Shown here piece after piece: positions 17,178-26,524 of a DNA stretch of 64,000 bases. The notes under the pieces were generated by a model. It was not told the origin of the DNA. It made no database searches and saw only the letters and a program-made list of their open reading frames with translations. Each line of letters begins with the position of its first letter. Positions within the stretch are counted from its first letter, which is position 1. Source of the stretch: Scytonema sp035967975 (GTDB taxonomy: Bacteria > Cyanobacteriota > Cyanobacteriia > Cyanobacteriales > Nostocaceae); the NCBI GenBank assembly GCA_035967975.1, contig JAWQFQ010000001.1, positions 1 through 64,000 of the forward strand, in the 5' to 3' direction. The position numbers were made by a program, and so were the translations under genes.

Positions 17178-18362
17178 CTATAGCTCTCCTTTTTGATGAA
17201 AAGGTAACTCCTCGTTTATCGCCTCAATTTCCTGCTGTTCTAATTCATTCACCTGATTGATGTAAGGACGCAAAACTTGTGCTAAACGGCTATTATAAAA
17301 GCGATGCAAACTGTAATTAGAAGTAGCAGGGAAACCGCGACGTTTTTTATGGCGTCCGCCAGCACCGGGATCGAAAAGTTGAACACCATTAGCTATTCCC
17401 CATTCTATAGGAGCATAATAGCAAGCATTAAAGTGCAAGCAATCTATTTCTTGAAAAGAACCCCAATAACGCCCGTATAACCTGTCATCTTTTATTAGAC
17501 AAAAAGACATACCTAGGGGGTGACGATTATCTTGTGTACTGTAGGCGGCAAAAAATACAACGCGATCGCGATAATGGGTATGCAGGTTTTCAAAAAATCG
17601 CTTCGTTAAGTACTTACTCCCCCACCAGCCAAATTTATCACAAGTATCTGCGTAAAACTGATACATTAACGGATAGAGAGATTTGGGAATTTCATCACCA
17701 TGTAGCGGTTGAAGTTTCAAACCAGCTGTTTCTATTGCTTTGCGTTCGCGTTTGATATTGCGGCGTTGGTTAGCGTTAAAAACTGCCAAATAATCATCAA
17801 AAGTGTTAAATCCAAGATTTTGCCAGACATAGCTGTGGTGTAGCCAAGCTGTAAAGCCCTGACGTTCCAAAATAGGACGCCATTCAGGATCGACAAATAG
17901 AAAATGACAACTAGAGATACGGTGTTTGGTACAGAAAGTATCAATCTCATGCACCATCATCGCTGTTATCTGTTCTTCATCTTCCCCCGCAGCAATTAAA
18001 AATCGGTAGCCTTCAGCCGGAGTAAAGGGCGACATCCCCAGCATTTTTGGATAATATTCCACACCTACCCGTGCTGCTAACTCTGCCCATTGATGGTCAA
18101 AAACGAACTCGCCATAACTATGTCCTTTCAGGTACAATGCAGCTGCTGCAATCAGAGTTTTGTCTCGCCATACGGTTAAATGATTTGGTAACCAGCCAGT
18201 GTTAGCTGTAGCACTATGGGAAGATTCGAGATTATTCAACCACTCCCACTCTAAAAACGGAGTTTTGAGTGGCAAAGCTAAAGCATCCCATGCTTCTTTA
18301 GGGATTTCAGCAATTTTGTTAATCCAAGTCATGGAATAGCGAGGCTTGATGTTTTCCACCAT
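17178..18362 (-). CDS. GNAT-like N-acyltransferase, peptidogalycan/COG3146 type
   Basis: 394 aa from ATG at 18362 (MVENIKPRYSMTW); upstream only a TTG at 18401 is in frame, so the ATG is preferred. The C-terminal half has the GNAT/FemAB-like segments NANQRRNIKRERKAIETAGL, HPLGMSFCLIKDDRLYGRYW and a closing FDPGAGGRHKKRRGFPATSN. This matches the COG3146 family, called peptidogalycan biosynthesis or DUF482. It is predicted to transfer an acyl or aminoacyl group from a CoA or tRNA donor to an unknown acceptor. It is cytoplasmic and of usual length. Confidence 0.82.
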   Translation of the reverse strand: MVENIKPRYSMTWINKIAEIPKEAWDALALPLKTPFLEWEWLNNLESSHSATANTGWLPNHLTVWRDKTLIAAAALYLKGHSYGEFVFDHQWAELAARVGVEYYPKMLGMSPFTPAEGYRFLIAAGEDEEQITAMMVHEIDTFCTKHRISSCHFLFVDPEWRPILERQGFTAWLHHSYVWQNLGFNTFDDYLAVFNANQRRNIKRERKAIETAGLKLQPLHGDEIPKSLYPLMYQFYADTCDKFGWWGSKYLTKRFFENLHTHYRDRVVFFAAYSTQDNRHPLGMSFCLIKDDRLYGRYWGSFQEIDCLHFNACYYAPIEWGIANGVQLFDPGAGGRHKKRRGFPATSNYSLHRFYNSRLAQVLRPYINQVNELEQQEIEAINEELPFHQKGEL

Positions 18363-18480
18363 TGTGGGGTTCCAAGAAAAGAATGAACTGAATCCGTGCA
18401 AGACGCCAATTCTTTACATAAGATAACAATTCTGGAAGGAATTCTACTCCTATCCCGCTTGAAAATTACCAAATAAACCG

Positions 18481-18640
18481 CCTTCCCTCCAGGGAAGCAA
18501 GCTACGCGCAGCGTCTCGTTCGCATTGGTGGAGCCTCTCGAAACAGAAGTGTCTCGTTCACGAAGTGTCTTGTTCACGAAGTGTCTCGTTCACGAAGTGT
18601 CTCGTTCACGAAGTGTCTCGAAGAGAAAAGAAGAGAAGAG
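18481..18640. repeat. repeat-rich intergenic block with a 16-bp tandem array
   Basis: Starts with GCCTTCCCTCCAGGGA and CTACGCGCAGCGTCTCG, motifs shared with 23670-23765. At 18548-18625 a 16-base unit (AGTGTCTCGTTCACGA) is repeated four times head to tail plus a partial fifth; one unit differs by one base. No gene crosses it. Confidence 0.8.
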
Positions 18641-18667
18641 CGCCAAGACGAGCACGGTAATCTTCCA

Positions 18668-18757
18668 ACACGGTTCGGATAAGCCGCCATAGAAACCCGG
18701 TTTCTTTGAGAAACCGGGTTTCTGGTCACGCGAATAAACCTTAACCGAACCGTATTG
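18668..18757. repeat. MITE-like element, ACGGTTCGG family, copy 1, with direct flanking repeats
   Basis: Arms CACGGTTCGGATAAG and CTTAACCGAACCGTATT surround the AGAAACCCGG-core hairpin (18691-18723). The element is flanked on both sides by the identical 12-mer GGTAATCTTCCA (18656-18667 and 18758-18769), as expected for a target-site duplication. A relative lies at 55958-56053. Confidence 0.7.
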
Positions 18758-18990
18758 GGTAATCTTCCACTACCGAAGGAAGCAAAAAGTCCTTCGTAAG
18801 TTCTTCAGGGGACAAATTGGAAGATTTATTGGTAAAATTCTGTAGCTACTGCTGTAAAATCTACTCTGTACTTTCAACATCAGGGTCTTTATTATCTTTA
18901 CAATCGCTTAAGTTAGAGTTAACTTATGTTAAATTCTGATCTGTTGCGTCTTGTAGTTGCATATTTTGTCGAGACAACTCCTATGAGTTA

Positions 18991-19677
18991 TTAGGGGCTT
19001 TTGATCCGGTAGTGCAGAAAGACTTCTTGCTCAACGGTGCGAACTTCGAGCAGTTGCAAACAGGGTGCTAGTTGTGGAAAAAATCCGGTCCCTTCTACTG
19101 GTGTGGGTGCAGTTGCACCGCCTAAAATCAACGGACAGACAGTTAACCAGAATTCATCAATTAACTTATGTTCTAGCATTGAGGCAATTAACTGACCGCC
19201 TCCCAGTATAGCTAAACGTTTTATACCCAAACTTATTAAATGTTGTAGGGCAGCACTTATGTTAATGTCTCCTGTAGGTGTTTCAAAAATCATAATTTGC
19301 TCAAATTCTGCATTTTTCTGCCAAAAAAGTGCGCCTTTGGTTGAAGTTAACAACCAGCGTTGCACTGGCTGCTGAAAGAAGCGCATTTCCGGATTTAGCT
19401 TTGCAGAATGTGTAATGACTATATGTATCGGTTGGGCAGTCTTGCCTGCTAAAGCGCGTTGTTGAAGTAGCTTTGGATTAGATACAGTTAATGTTGTACC
19501 GTAGGCACGGAGTGTACCAGCACCAAAGACAACAGCATCAGCTAAAGCGATTTGCTCTTCCAAGTGTGCTTTATCAGTTTTTGAGCCAAAACGAGCAGGC
19601 GATCGCATGACATCTGCTATCTTGCCATCTACACTCATTGCCAGAACTACAGTGGTATGTGGACGGTGTTGCACCAT
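18991..19677 (-). CDS. RibD C-terminal-like reductase
   Basis: 228 aa. The motifs TTVVLAMSVDGKIADV near the start, ADAVVFGAGTLRAYGTTLTV, and IKRLAILGGGQLIASMLEHK near residue 170 are those of the RibD C-terminal domain (dihydrofolate-reductase fold). There is no N-terminal deaminase domain, so it is a stand-alone pyrimidine-reductase-type enzyme. It is probably NADPH-dependent reduction of the ribosylamino-pyrimidine intermediate of riboflavin synthesis, or of a related compound. The ending LIDEFWLTVCPLILGGATAP is conserved in the family. Monocistronic. Confidence 0.85.
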   Translation of the reverse strand: MVQHRPHTTVVLAMSVDGKIADVMRSPARFGSKTDKAHLEEQIALADAVVFGAGTLRAYGTTLTVSNPKLLQQRALAGKTAQPIHIVITHSAKLNPEMRFFQQPVQRWLLTSTKGALFWQKNAEFEQIMIFETPTGDINISAALQHLISLGIKRLAILGGGQLIASMLEHKLIDEFWLTVCPLILGGATAPTPVEGTGFFPQLAPCLQLLEVRTVEQEVFLHYRIKSP

Positions 19678-19971
19678 TGACTGAAATTGATAGTGTTTAT
19701 GTTTTTCCTAAAGAATATTGATTCTCAATAACCACCGATTATGGAAACTATTTGTCTTTAAGTTTCATCATGAGATATTTGTGTGTAACAATTAGGTCGC
19801 GTTGGCAACTTATTTTATGAGGGTATGTGTACTGGACTTCCTTTTGCTATTAAACTATTTTATATTTTAATAATGGTTGTAGAATGAGGAAATTTTGTAC
19901 CACAATAACCCCAAATGCTCTCATCAAATAAAGTTACTGCTGTGATTGGCACTTAGTAAGAGAGACTGCCG

Positions 19972-21954
19972 ATGGCTAAACCCCGTCAATCATCCTTTCG
20001 TAGAATTTTAGTATCGAAAATTTTACTACTGTCAGTTCCAGTCTTATTAATAGGGGAGTACGTAGCCTACCGGAAGGCACGCTCTAGCTTGCTGGAAACT
20101 GCTCGTCACAACTTAACAGAAAGTGCCATTATTAAGGGAGAAAAGATTGTAGAAGCAAGCGCTGCTCTCAAAACGAATTTGCTGAGTGCAAGTCAAACAA
20201 CGATTGTTCAAACAGGTTCGCCTCAAGACGTACAGCGATTTCTCAGTCAATTGACGCGACAATTATCAAGACAAATAGAGTGCATTCAACTGACAAATCC
20301 AGAAACTGGCGAGCTCATTTCTAGTACGTGTGGAGAGACCCCAATCGGTGAGGTGAAATTTCCTTTTTCCAGTGAGGGAATTAGTGTCAAGCCAATATTA
20401 CCAGCCAAGGTAGGAACGACAGGTCAAAGAGATACACAAAATCAACTGCAACTCATGTTATCAGCCCCTGTTTATGACACAGAGGGACTAATGCGTTATA
20501 CCTTGAATTTTCAAACAGTGATAATGCATGAAAAAATGAATAAGAAACCTGGATTATTAACAGGTTCAACAATAATTGTTGATGATAATGGGGCAATTTT
20601 AGCACATCCGATTGCCACAAGACTGGGAACAAATATTGCCCAACACGCGGATGCTTCTAGATTAGAAATAATTGTGAAAAATGCTTTAGCAGGAAGGCAG
20701 GATTCTCTTCATTTCTTTTTTGAAAAAGAAGGTCAAGAACTACTGGCGGGATACACTGCAATTCCCAGTCCCATAACAACTAGGGAGCAAAAAAAGTGGG
20801 TTGTTATAGCTGTTACAAGTTTAGATAATGCTCTTTACAGTTTAAGGCAAATAAAAATAATTCTTATCGTTTTGACCTGTGGTTTGATTGGTGGGACTGT
20901 CTTAGCATCATTGTATGTAGCTCGTTATTTAGCAAGTCCTGTAGAAAAATTACGAGACTATGCTTTGAATCTCCACCTCAACCATTCAGCAGCATCGATC
21001 CCCAACAACTTTAACATCAAAGAGTTTAACCAATTAGCACAAGCACTTGACCAAATGGTAGAACGACTCAAAGCTTGGGCGGAAGAATTGGAAAGTGCAT
21101 GGAAAGAAGCGAAAGCAGCCAATCAGTTGAAAAATCAGTTTTTAGCAACAACTTCTCACGAATTGAGAAATCCTCTCAATGCTATAATCAATTGCGTTCG
21201 CTTGGTTCGAGAAGATATGTGCGATGACCGAGAAGAAGAGTTAGAATTCCTTTTGCGGGCTGATGATACGGCAATTCATTTATTGGGTATTATTAACGAT
21301 CTACTTGACATTTCTAGGATAGAATCTGGCAAGCTTTCTGTTGTATTAGAACAGATTGATTTAAGAGAATTACTAAAAGATGTTATTAATATACAATCAG
21401 TTAACGTTCAACAAAAAGGCTTGCAGTTGAATATTCCTCAGATGAATGAGCCGATTCTAGTGAATGTCGATCCAGCAAAATTAAAACAAGTATTGATTAA
21501 TATCATCGGTAATGCAACTAAGTTTACAGAAGAAGGAAGTATTACAATTTCTGTTGATACTCAAAAAAATAAAAATCAATCCATAGTTATTGTCAAGGTC
21601 ACAGATACAGGTATAGGAATCGAACCCTCCCAACAGCAAAAACTATTTCGCCCCTTTGTTATGGTAGATGGTTCAACAACACGTAAATTTGGCGGTACGG
21701 GACTAGGACTAGCAATTTCAAAAAACTTAATAGAACTGATGGGGGGTAGTATTACTCTCAATAGTCCGGGTCTTTACCAAGGCACTACAGTTACGATCAC
21801 TTTACCTCTGATTGATTCCTCGCGATCGCCTGATTCTGGTCAATCTGAAGGTTCTGAAAACATTGCTCTTTCCTCTGGCGATCGACAAGCCAAGATAATT
21901 ACCTACAGTATCAGCCCTGAATCAAAGTGCGGACTGAAAACTCAAACCCGTTAA
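19972..21954 (+). CDS. membrane sensor histidine kinase with extracytoplasmic sensor and HAMP
   Basis: 660 aa. A membrane helix at about residues 12-31 and another at about 293-315 enclose a large extracytoplasmic dCache-like domain (STIIVDDNGAILAHPIATRL). HAMP (YLASPVEKLRDYALNL) and a coiled coil lead to HisKA with phospho-acceptor His396 in ATTSHELRNPLNAI. The ATPase shows the N box (INIIGNATKFTEEG), G1 (VTDTGIGI) and G2 (FGGTGLGLAISKN). It should autophosphorylate in response to an outside signal and pass phosphate to a separate response regulator; none lies beside it. A wrecked second kinase follows downstream (22081-22412). Confidence 0.92.
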   Translation: MAKPRQSSFRRILVSKILLLSVPVLLIGEYVAYRKARSSLLETARHNLTESAIIKGEKIVEASAALKTNLLSASQTTIVQTGSPQDVQRFLSQLTRQLSRQIECIQLTNPETGELISSTCGETPIGEVKFPFSSEGISVKPILPAKVGTTGQRDTQNQLQLMLSAPVYDTEGLMRYTLNFQTVIMHEKMNKKPGLLTGSTIIVDDNGAILAHPIATRLGTNIAQHADASRLEIIVKNALAGRQDSLHFFFEKEGQELLAGYTAIPSPITTREQKKWVVIAVTSLDNALYSLRQIKIILIVLTCGLIGGTVLASLYVARYLASPVEKLRDYALNLHLNHSAASIPNNFNIKEFNQLAQALDQMVERLKAWAEELESAWKEAKAANQLKNQFLATTSHELRNPLNAIINCVRLVREDMCDDREEELEFLLRADDTAIHLLGIINDLLDISRIESGKLSVVLEQIDLRELLKDVINIQSVNVQQKGLQLNIPQMNEPILVNVDPAKLKQVLINIIGNATKFTEEGSITISVDTQKNKNQSIVIVKVTDTGIGIEPSQQQKLFRPFVMVDGSTTRKFGGTGLGLAISKNLIELMGGSITLNSPGLYQGTTVTITLPLIDSSRSPDSGQSEGSENIALSSGDRQAKIITYSISPESKCGLKTQTR

Positions 21955-22080
21955 AACTTTCAAGAAACACGGGTGTAGGGTGTAGGGTGTAGGGGAAAGA
22001 AAAGAGTAGATTAAATAAGACCAAATTACTTTCGCAGGTGGGAGTCGGATTGCGTAAGACGATTGTAAATCAAAATTTGA

Positions 22081-22412
22081 CGGTATGTGCTCACCACTGT
22101 CATCACCCCGAAAGCACTTGCTAGTGTTGTCAATAAACAGACATCCGTACATGGGGAGTGGACGCGCACGATTGTCGATGGTCAGGGCGTCGTGGTAGCC
22201 CACACCCGTTGAGGTCATTGAAGGACCAGCTCGACGAGCGATGTGGCTCGTCGTCGGGTCTGGTTTGGTTTTGCTCTTGATTAGATCTGCAACTTGCTAC
22301 TGATGCGGAACCTGTCTTGGGCGATCGCAATCGGCTTCAGCAGGTTGTATGGAACCTCCTCTCGAACGCGATTAAATTCACGCCTCTTGGTGGGCGAGTT
22401 GAGGTCTTGTGG
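22081..22412 (+). pseudogene. remnant of a second sensor histidine kinase, internally deleted
   Basis: Three pieces in the right order but separated by deletions and frame changes. Piece 1 (22081-22206) reads RYVLTTVITPKALASVVNKQ and then TIVDGQGVVVAHTR, the end of a PDC/dCache-type sensor. Piece 2 (22212-22286) reads VIEGPARRAMWLVVGSGLVL then LLI, a membrane helix after the sensor. Piece 3 (22281-22412) reads DLQLATDAEPVLGDRNRLQQ then VVWNLLSNAIKFTP, the N box of a kinase ATPase. HAMP/PAS, HisKA and the G boxes are gone. The piece-3 frame runs into an ACGGGCGTCC-type repeat at 22409. Confidence 0.7.
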
Positions 22413-22468
22413 TGCGGGCGTCTCGCCCGCCTCGCCTCGTTCACGGGCGAGGACGCCCGTACCACAAT
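22409..22468. repeat. GTGGTGCGGGCGTC palindromic repeat
   Basis: GTGGTGCGGGCGTCTCGCCC on the left and GGGCGAGGACGCCCGTACCA on the right form a long hairpin. Related arms occur at 23800-23833, 51270-51297 and 51483-51510. Dispersed intergenic repeat; it marks the broken end of the kinase remnant. Confidence 0.7.
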
Positions 22469-22562
22469 AAATTTTTGAAGACTTTTTTATTTAGAACTCC
22501 CTACGGGGCAAAACAAATCCTGCTCCTCCACACCCCACACCCCATACCCCAAACCCTTATTT

Positions 22563-23195
22563 TCAAGCCGCCCACGTTGGCGTTATGGGATTGGCAGAAG
22601 TAATCGCATGAAAAAATGCGAATAGTCGATGACTTGCTCGACCATCTTCTAAATATCGACGTAGGTCAAAATACCGTAGTTCTTTATCCATAGCATCCTC
22701 AACCTCAGGAGCTATCTTCAACCTGTCTTCATTTAGATAACATTCTGTTAAAAATAAACTTTTCTCAACATGAATTTGGTTAGTTTCCCATTGAATATCA
22801 ACCGGAATTTCGTAATTTTTTCTGAGTGTCCCGCCTCTGTAAACAGTTTCTGCAATTGAGTTCCCAATAAAATAGTTAATTTTATAAATGTTGGAGAATT
22901 CTATTAAATCATCAGCAATTGGCTTTAGTCCAAGCCGACGACGTAACAAGCAATCTATGATTTCATATCGACTATTGTCTTGAAATACTTTGACTACAAC
23001 CGCTGCAAAAGCTTCAATATTGGCATAACATCCGAGGATGTTTTTACTCTCTTCAGAGTGTAAAAATAAAATATCCATTACGCTACCATACCTATTTACA
23101 AGTAGAATTGCAGTTTCGGAATTTCGGAAGTCAGAAGTCTTTGACAAAACACAATGCCAACAATCTACCAGATTCTGTTGCAGAAACTCGTTCAA
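22563..23195 (-). CDS. hypothetical protein
   Basis: 210 aa; a shorter start at MDILFLHSEE (codon 40) is possible. No membrane segment or recognised motif. It has segments LLRRRLGLKPIADDLIEFSN and YRGGTLRKNYEIPVDIQWET, an acidic region DRLKIAPEVEDAMDKELRYF, and a C-terminal helix. Mixed alpha/beta composition suggests a soluble protein. The 62-aa gene at 23278-23466 lies just upstream on the same strand, so the two may be cotranscribed. Function unknown. Confidence 0.5.
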   Translation of the reverse strand: MNEFLQQNLVDCWHCVLSKTSDFRNSETAILLVNRYGSVMDILFLHSEESKNILGCYANIEAFAAVVVKVFQDNSRYEIIDCLLRRRLGLKPIADDLIEFSNIYKINYFIGNSIAETVYRGGTLRKNYEIPVDIQWETNQIHVEKSLFLTECYLNEDRLKIAPEVEDAMDKELRYFDLRRYLEDGRASHRLFAFFHAITSANPITPTWAA

Positions 23196-23277
23196 AAAAA
23201 ATATTTATTGATTAGATTTAGTTATATATACTTTGAGCGGTCAGCACTTAAGCTATCAGCTAAGAGCCAAGAACTAT

Positions 23278-23466
23278 TTAGCCTCTCAACTCACGGGACT
23301 CTTGGCGAACTCTCCCAGTCATTGCAGCTTCCTGTAAAGTCATAAAAGCGTTGAAATCTTCCAAGTCATACTTTGTTCTGAGAAGTTGTCGCAATCTTTC
23401 TTCTGCAGAAACTGTCAGATAACCAGTCTTTATAGCCTGTTGAACAATTTCACGAATTAATACCAT
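23278..23466 (-). CDS. small conserved-looking protein of unknown function
   Basis: 62 aa, mostly helical: MVLIREIVQQAIKTGYLTVS, then EERLRQLLRTKYDLEDFNAF and MTLQEAAMTGRVRQESREL. The composition resembles widespread small cyanobacterial proteins often annotated as hypothetical. It is too short for an enzyme; a regulatory or antitoxin-like role is possible but not shown. It may be cotranscribed with the next gene on the same strand. Confidence 0.55.
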   Translation of the reverse strand: MVLIREIVQQAIKTGYLTVSAEERLRQLLRTKYDLEDFNAFMTLQEAAMTGRVRQESRELRG

Positions 23467-23669
23467 GTTTAAAACTCACCTGGTATCGATACAACTGAGT
23501 TGAACATTGAAGTATTGCTCTAACTGTTTCTCTTGCTACTACAACTCGTTCTCTGCAAAATTTCGATTTTTCTTTACAGAAATTAATATCTTCATATGCT
23601 CTCCTCTTTACGCCAAAACCGGCATGGAATTTTAGGCGTTGCATAAAATGGGGATGAATTATTGAACCG

Positions 23670-23835
23670 CCTTCCCTCCGGGACACTTCCCTTCTCTTCG
23701 AGACGCTACGCGAACGGGACGCTCCGCGAACGTGAACGCGTAGCGTCTCGCAGAGAAGACGCCAAGAGCGCCAAGAATTAAATGGTGTCTCACCCATCTC
23801 CGCTCGTTCACGGGCGAGGACGCCCGTACCACAAG
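23670..23835. repeat. composite dispersed repeats
   Basis: First GCCTTCCCTCCGGGACACTT and GAGACGCTACGCGAACGGGA arms pairing with CGTGAACGCGTAGCGTCTCG (related to 18481-18540), then the GGGCGAGGACGCCCGTACCA arm. An overlapping 115-codon frame is repeat-derived and not a gene. The stretch 23467-23669 holds no convincing gene; an 18-codon ORF at 23595 (minus) has a strong GAGGAG site but no recognisable product. Confidence 0.65.
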
Positions 23836-23878
23836 AAAATTTTGAAGACTTTTTTATTTGGAACTCGCTTATACACTT

Positions 23879-24481
23879 CTAGGCATTTTCAATCATCCAC
23901 ACAAAAAATCCTAGAATTTTGTCTACTGGTTGTAAAGGATAATCAGTCAAATCCACAGTCACAACCTGCCCTTCTAGTTTGAAAAATCGCCATAGGATTC
24001 CATTGGTCACACAACCATAAATAGCATTTTTAGAATTTTCTCTTAGTTGATTAAACCGTTGAGCAGCGACCATTTCAGCAATGCACTGACCGATCCCCGT
24101 CCTCAAGTCCGCTTTCTTTGCTTCCACTATGACAATGACTGGGGCTTCAATTTCTAATACTTCAGAAGAACTACTGATGAGAAAGTCGCACACCCCGTTC
24201 AACCCCAAACTCTCATCGACCGTAAATTCTTCACCGGAAAACAAATTGATTTTTTTGTTTAAGATACGTCTGACTTCCAGCAGAATTGGATAGATAATTC
24301 CTTGAGAACGCATCTTCTCACTACCAGACGCAGCGATCGGCAGGCTTTCTGCTAAATAATTTAACAGCATCTCAGATGGAGCGATCGCATCAATTTTTGA
24401 AAAAAAGCGCTCCCCCTCTATTGTTGTCAGTCTAAAAGCGTCTTTGGCTTTCGTAATTGTTGTAAATTGACTGTACGGCAT
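23879..24481 (-). CDS. PD-(D/E)XK nuclease-like hypothetical protein
   Basis: 200 aa, soluble. Residues about 100-140 read ESLGLNGVCDFLISSSSEVL then APVIVIVEAKKADLRTGIGQ. The D at the start of a beta strand followed by an ExK pair (VIVEAKK) and a Q further on is the signature of the PD-(D/E)XK nuclease fold (D...ExK...Q). Similar proteins are common in cyanobacteria, where they are annotated as hypothetical. DNA cleavage is inferred only from the motif; no partner methylase or helicase is near. Confidence 0.65.
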   Translation of the reverse strand: MPYSQFTTITKAKDAFRLTTIEGERFFSKIDAIAPSEMLLNYLAESLPIAASGSEKMRSQGIIYPILLEVRRILNKKINLFSGEEFTVDESLGLNGVCDFLISSSSEVLEIEAPVIVIVEAKKADLRTGIGQCIAEMVAAQRFNQLRENSKNAIYGCVTNGILWRFFKLEGQVVTVDLTDYPLQPVDKILGFFVWMIENA

Positions 24482-24769
24482 CGGGTTTTTAGCTTTGTTA
24501 CTTGAATTTACCTAGAAAACGCATTAAGCCGAAAACAGATGATTACAAGCATTATACTCATAATATCTACCTCTCTCTGTGTCACTGCGGCTTTGTTTTC
24601 TGCAATGTAGCAGGATTTATGACAAAAGTTTACATTTGAAGTCAGTATTGCCAGCCGTCTTCGTAGAGTATGTTAAGTTTTGTAAAAAAAACATCGTTTC
24701 ACATAAAAGACTTCCTAGTGGTGCGAGAAAGAAATAGAGGTTCACTTTGGTTCTTCTAGAGAGTTTTTA

Positions 24770-25396
24770 ATGATGGAGAGACATGAACAAGATTTTTACC
24801 TATTACAGCTAGCGACTCAAGCACAGCAAAACCCGCCGCATTCTGAAGAACGACAGCTAGCTTTAACAAAACTGGTTTGTGGGATTATACGCTTTGGTTA
24901 TCTTTGGTATCCGTCGAAAAATTATTTTTCTAGTGATGTTCAAGATATTTACAATGAAGCACGTCAAGAGCTTTTCTTTTACATTTGTCAAAATATCGAG
25001 AAGTATGACTCACAACGGGGTACGGTTATGGCTTGGGTTAATGTTCTTTTAGAACGACGCTTTTTTAGAGACGCTCTTCGCAAAAACCGGACTTACGATC
25101 GCATTACAAAAATGACTATAACTGATTTAGAAAATCTTTCTTTAGCTGAAGAACCAGAAAACCTGGCAGAAATAGTTAAGGAATATATCATATCAGATCC
25201 AGAAGACGTTTTTAAAAGCGAACACGTAGAAAAATGTCCTCAAGCGAACTTTCAAGCATTAGTCATGCGACGAATATCAGGAAAATCATGGCAAGAGATT
25301 TCTGAAGAATTTGAAATTAAAGTTTCTACAGTTAGTAGCTTTTACTACAGGTGTATAAAAAAGTTTTCTAATAAACTAAAAGAGTATTGTCTGTAG
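24770..25396 (+). CDS. sigma-70 family RNA polymerase sigma factor (ECF-like)
   Basis: 208 aa. The N-terminal part reads as sigma region 2 (DIYNEARQELFFYICQNIEK, then GTVMAWVNVLLERRFFRDAL). The C-terminal part is a region-4 helix-turn-helix (FQALVMRRISGKSWQEISEE, then IKVSTVSSFYYRCIKKFSNK). Size and order are those of extracytoplasmic-function-type sigma factors. It is followed after 33 bases by the DUF1822 gene, with AGGAAACAGGTG as a ribosome binding site between them, so the two are surely cotranscribed. No classical anti-sigma factor is adjacent; the DUF1822 or CHAT-CHASE2 partner may take that role (inference). Confidence 0.85.
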   Translation: MMERHEQDFYLLQLATQAQQNPPHSEERQLALTKLVCGIIRFGYLWYPSKNYFSSDVQDIYNEARQELFFYICQNIEKYDSQRGTVMAWVNVLLERRFFRDALRKNRTYDRITKMTITDLENLSLAEEPENLAEIVKEYIISDPEDVFKSEHVEKCPQANFQALVMRRISGKSWQEISEEFEIKVSTVSSFYYRCIKKFSNKLKEYCL

Positions 25397-25429
25397 CAAC
25401 TATTATTAAGTTAGGAAACAGGTGAACAA

Positions 25430-26389
25430 ATGATTGGAAATGCATCAGAATTTTTAACCTTTACCGTTCCACTCGGCTTAGAAGCTCATACACTGGCAAG
25501 ACGTTTCCTAAGAAAACACACTCATACTCAAAAAGCTAAACAGGTATATCTCAATACTTTAGCAGTGTCTGCAGTGAACTATTACTTGCGTTGTATGGGA
25601 ATTCAAACTTCCTGGGAAACAAGTTTGAGTTGGAATCCAATTATGCAAACTCTCATGGATGTTGCTGATTTAGAAGTCGTTGGTTTAGGGAAGATAGAGT
25701 GTCGTCCAGTACTACCACAAGAGCAAGTGGTTCAGATTCCACCAGAGGTATGGTCGGATAGAATTGGCTATGTAGCTGTACAGTTTGATGAATCACTAGA
25801 AGAAGCAACACTGTTGGGATTTGTCAAAGTAGCTGCAGAAGAAAATTTACCGATAAGTCAATTGCGATCGCTCGAAGATTTGCTTATCCACCTGAATCAA
25901 TTTACCAAAAAAGTGAAACAGCCAACTCACTTGAGCCAGTGGTTCATGAATGTTGTAGATTCTAGTTGGCAAGCGATAGAATCCCTCTTGAGTCCGCAAC
26001 AACAAGCAGAACTCGTTTTGAAATTTAGAGGTACCGAACAAGCGTTAACTCTTCATCCAGAAAATTCAATTTCAAGCGTGGAGAAAGGTAAGCTACTAGA
26101 CTTTGGACACGATTCAAAAAGTCAACCAATAGCTTTATTGGTAGGATTGTTACCAGTTTCTAAAGAAGAAGTCAATATTGGTGTTAAGGTGTACCCAACT
26201 GGTGGTCAAAATTATTTGCCAGAAGAACTTGAACTTTTCATATTAGACGAAGCAGGAGTTGCTGTCATGCAAGCTACTGCGAGAAGCACAAAGAGTATTC
26301 AATTAAATTTTAGCAGCGAAGTTGGAGAAAATTTTAGCGTTAAAATTGCTTTAGGTGATGTTAGCTTTACTGAGCTTTTTCTGACCTGA
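25430..26389 (+). CDS. DUF1822 family protein
   Basis: 319 aa, soluble. It begins with the family's pattern (FLTFTVPLGLEAHTLARRFL), then KAKQVYLNTLAVSAVNYYLR CMGIQT with the conserved membrane-free helix. WSDRIGYVAVQFDESLEEAT and LLGFVKVAAEENLPISQLRS form the central beta/alpha part. The C-terminal third (ALLVGLLPVSKEEVNIGVKV) looks like a beta-sandwich. DUF1822 proteins are cyanobacterial and are very often encoded directly after an ECF-like sigma gene and before a CHASE2/CHAT gene, as here. Function unknown. Confidence 0.85.
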   Translation: MIGNASEFLTFTVPLGLEAHTLARRFLRKHTHTQKAKQVYLNTLAVSAVNYYLRCMGIQTSWETSLSWNPIMQTLMDVADLEVVGLGKIECRPVLPQEQVVQIPPEVWSDRIGYVAVQFDESLEEATLLGFVKVAAEENLPISQLRSLEDLLIHLNQFTKKVKQPTHLSQWFMNVVDSSWQAIESLLSPQQQAELVLKFRGTEQALTLHPENSISSVEKGKLLDFGHDSKSQPIALLVGLLPVSKEEVNIGVKVYPTGGQNYLPEELELFILDEAGVAVMQATARSTKSIQLNFSSEVGENFSVKIALGDVSFTELFLT

Positions 26390-26524
26390 ATCTCAGAAAA
26401 CCAAGATACTGGTGCTAGTTGTAATCGTCACATTTTCAATATCACGGAGTTAATCTAGTGTAAAAGACTTTACTATTTGATAGTGTTATTTTAAGACTCC
26501 AAATCCCAAATTTCAAATGGGTCT

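Noticed and set aside
23450..23797. 115-codon minus-strand frame
   Set aside because: Much of it is coded by CTACGCGAACG-type repeats; the Arg/Ser-rich middle is a repeat translation, not a protein.
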